A program made the position numbers and the translations under genes. A model generated the notes under the pieces. It was not told the DNA's origin, did not search any database, and worked only from the letters and a program-made list of their open reading frames with translations. From Ziziphus jujuba (taxonomy: Eukaryota; Streptophyta; Magnoliopsida; Rosales; Rhamnaceae), in the NCBI RefSeq assembly GCF_031755915.1, contig NC_083387.1, forward strand, positions 5,670,501-5,734,500: 64,000 nucleotides of DNA, given 5' to 3'. Position 1 is the first letter of the stretch, and each line of letters starts with the position of its first letter. Of this stretch, positions 62,800-64,000 are shown piece by piece.

Positions 62800-63760
62800 A
62801 AAGGCTTGTAACCGACTAGCACATGGTCTTTGTATGCTCACTTCAAACCTACGACAGCGACGCAGACCGAGTATGGTTTTTTCTCCTTCTTTTTATTTAT
62901 TTATTTATTTTCATTTCTCCAAAATGGATATTATTCCTTGGTTCTATAATCTCTATATGATAAAAATGGGAATGGCTATTCACCTGCTCTCTTTAGTCTC
63001 GATGAAATTGTTGAAGGGTGGGTGATTTTCACATTTCTAGCCATTTTTTTCTCTACCAACTTCCAATTCTTTTTTTTTAATTCTTTCTTTCTTCTTCCCT
63101 TTTCTTTTTTTTTTTTTTAATTATTTTAATGCAGTCCTATTTACCCAAAAAAAAAAAAGAAAAAAAAGAAAACTTAAGTATAATAAAAATTGAGCATGAA
63201 ATTTGGCTTAAAATAGAATTTGAATCCATGTATATTTATAATTGTCATTTTAAATGAATCCAATAACTCCCAATGATATATTTCTAGCAAAATCTGTGTG
63301 TAAAATTAATATATTATAAAATAATTGCGTTTAGTGAAATAGAGAGAGGAATCAATCAAAGACTAGCCATATGCTGAAGTTAAAGAAAAAACTGATTTTT
63401 AAATCATTTTTTGTGTTCAAATTTTTTAAGCTTTTTTCATACTTGGGCTCTTAATGCCTTTTCGCCCCAAAAAATATTTTTAAAAAAAAAAAAAAAAGTG
63501 AAGATTCTTAATGCCTATTGCACTTTCATATTACAAATTCAAAATTGAACAACTATTTATCTTATACTTCTTCATATATTATAAAAATACTGCAGAATAT
63601 ACATGTTTAAAAATAAATAGAAGAAGAATAAGATTAAGAACAAAACGAAACGAAACAAAACAATATCTGAGGCTAAAAATATGTAACAACTGATCAGAAA
63701 GAGAACTTTTCATAGAATGTTTATTAAGTTATCGACATTTACAAAACTTTCAAACAAGAT
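62800..63760. other. AT-rich intergenic, no gene seen
   Basis: The stretch consists of T-rich, A-rich and pyrimidine tracts. I could not support any gene on either strand. Confidence 0.6.
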
Positions 63761-63774
63761 TTTTGACAGGCCCA

Positions 63775-63999
63775 ATTATCATAATTCCCCATTATAAAGA
63801 TTGGGATCATGATCCTTTGTGCGGGCAGTACAAGGAAATTAGTAATTGTGACTATAGCATTATGTTACAAAACTGTTGCGCAAGCCTTAGCTGCACAGCT
63901 GTTCATAGTTAACAGCTCCAAAACCATTCGCTTGACAAAAACTTTGTTGACAATTCCATCACCAACAACATAAGCCACTACCATGTAACTCAAGCTAGA
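63775..63999 (-). other. Weak coding traces at the right edge
   Basis: On the minus strand 63999-63867 stays open for 44 codons (SSLSYMVVAYVVGDGIVNKV and on) to a TAA, and would be the end of something entering from the right. Below it, 63850-63760 reads IMIPIFIMGNYDNWA, which faintly resembles the start of a Copia-type gag. Neither is recognised with confidence. Confidence 0.2.
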
Positions 64000-64000
64000 T

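Noticed and set aside
1..64000. CRISPR arrays, bacterial operons, rRNA and tRNA genes
   Set aside because: No regularly spaced identical repeats with unique spacers are present, the genes are spliced plant genes, and no cloverleaf with a TTCRANNC box was convincing by eye. A tRNA-scanning run would settle the last point.

Overview
This is nuclear DNA from a flowering plant, most likely a eudicot. It is very AT-rich, with many AT microsatellites and A/T homopolymers. The genes carry many short introns with clear GT..AG borders. The gene families are plant ones: a coiled-coil NB-ARC-LRR resistance gene, PDR-type ABCG transporters, a plant aromatic amino acid decarboxylase-type enzyme, a MuDR-type transposon, and a nuclear copy of plastid ycf2. 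I rebuilt exon structures by eye from splice borders, conserved protein sequence and reading-frame arithmetic. No alignment or prediction program was run.

Layout. Positions 1-9.6 kb hold mostly repeats, a ycf2 plastid insertion (about 7.33-7.61 kb) and a tetraspanin-like exon remnant (about 8.53-8.71 kb). At 9.7-17.4 kb, minus strand, lies a very large CC-NB-ARC-LRR gene. It has a duplicated nucleotide-binding block and an in-frame TAA in the middle of its first large exon, so it is probably a pseudogene. Positions 17.4-23.7 kb are repeat-rich intergenic DNA. At 23.7-28.7 kb (minus) is a complete 12-exon group II PLP enzyme with phenylalanine at the loop position that separates aldehyde synthases from decarboxylases. 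At 30.3-37.6 kb and 47.7-54.9 kb (both minus) are two tandem, intact 23-exon PDR/ABCG transporters of 1479 and 1418 aa. Between them sits an approximately 8.1 kb Mutator-like element (about 38.64-46.74 kb) with degenerate terminal inverted repeats, a matching 9-bp flank and a broken transposase. At 54.9-58.1 kb is the PDR2 upstream region, containing a roughly 1.1 kb tandem duplication and a probable MITE. At 58.2-61.4 kb (plus) is a complete 8-exon WDR70-type WD40 gene. At 61.8-62.8 kb, fragments of PDR exons 15-16 form an inverted repeat just downstream of the WDR70 gene. The right edge has only weak, unrecognised coding traces.

How the parts fit. The tandem PDR pair, its shared upstream blocks and the PDR inverted repeat record repeated local duplication of one transporter locus, later interrupted by the MULE. 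PDR transporters commonly export defence metabolites or hormones, and the PLP enzyme probably makes aromatic aldehydes such as phenylacetaldehyde, but no functional link can be shown from sequence. The most unusual item is the inverted repeat of PDR fragments. If transcribed, for example by read-through from the WDR70 gene, it would fold into a hairpin with the potential to yield small RNAs against the neighbouring PDR genes. That is an inference. I found no CRISPR array, rRNA or convincing tRNA.
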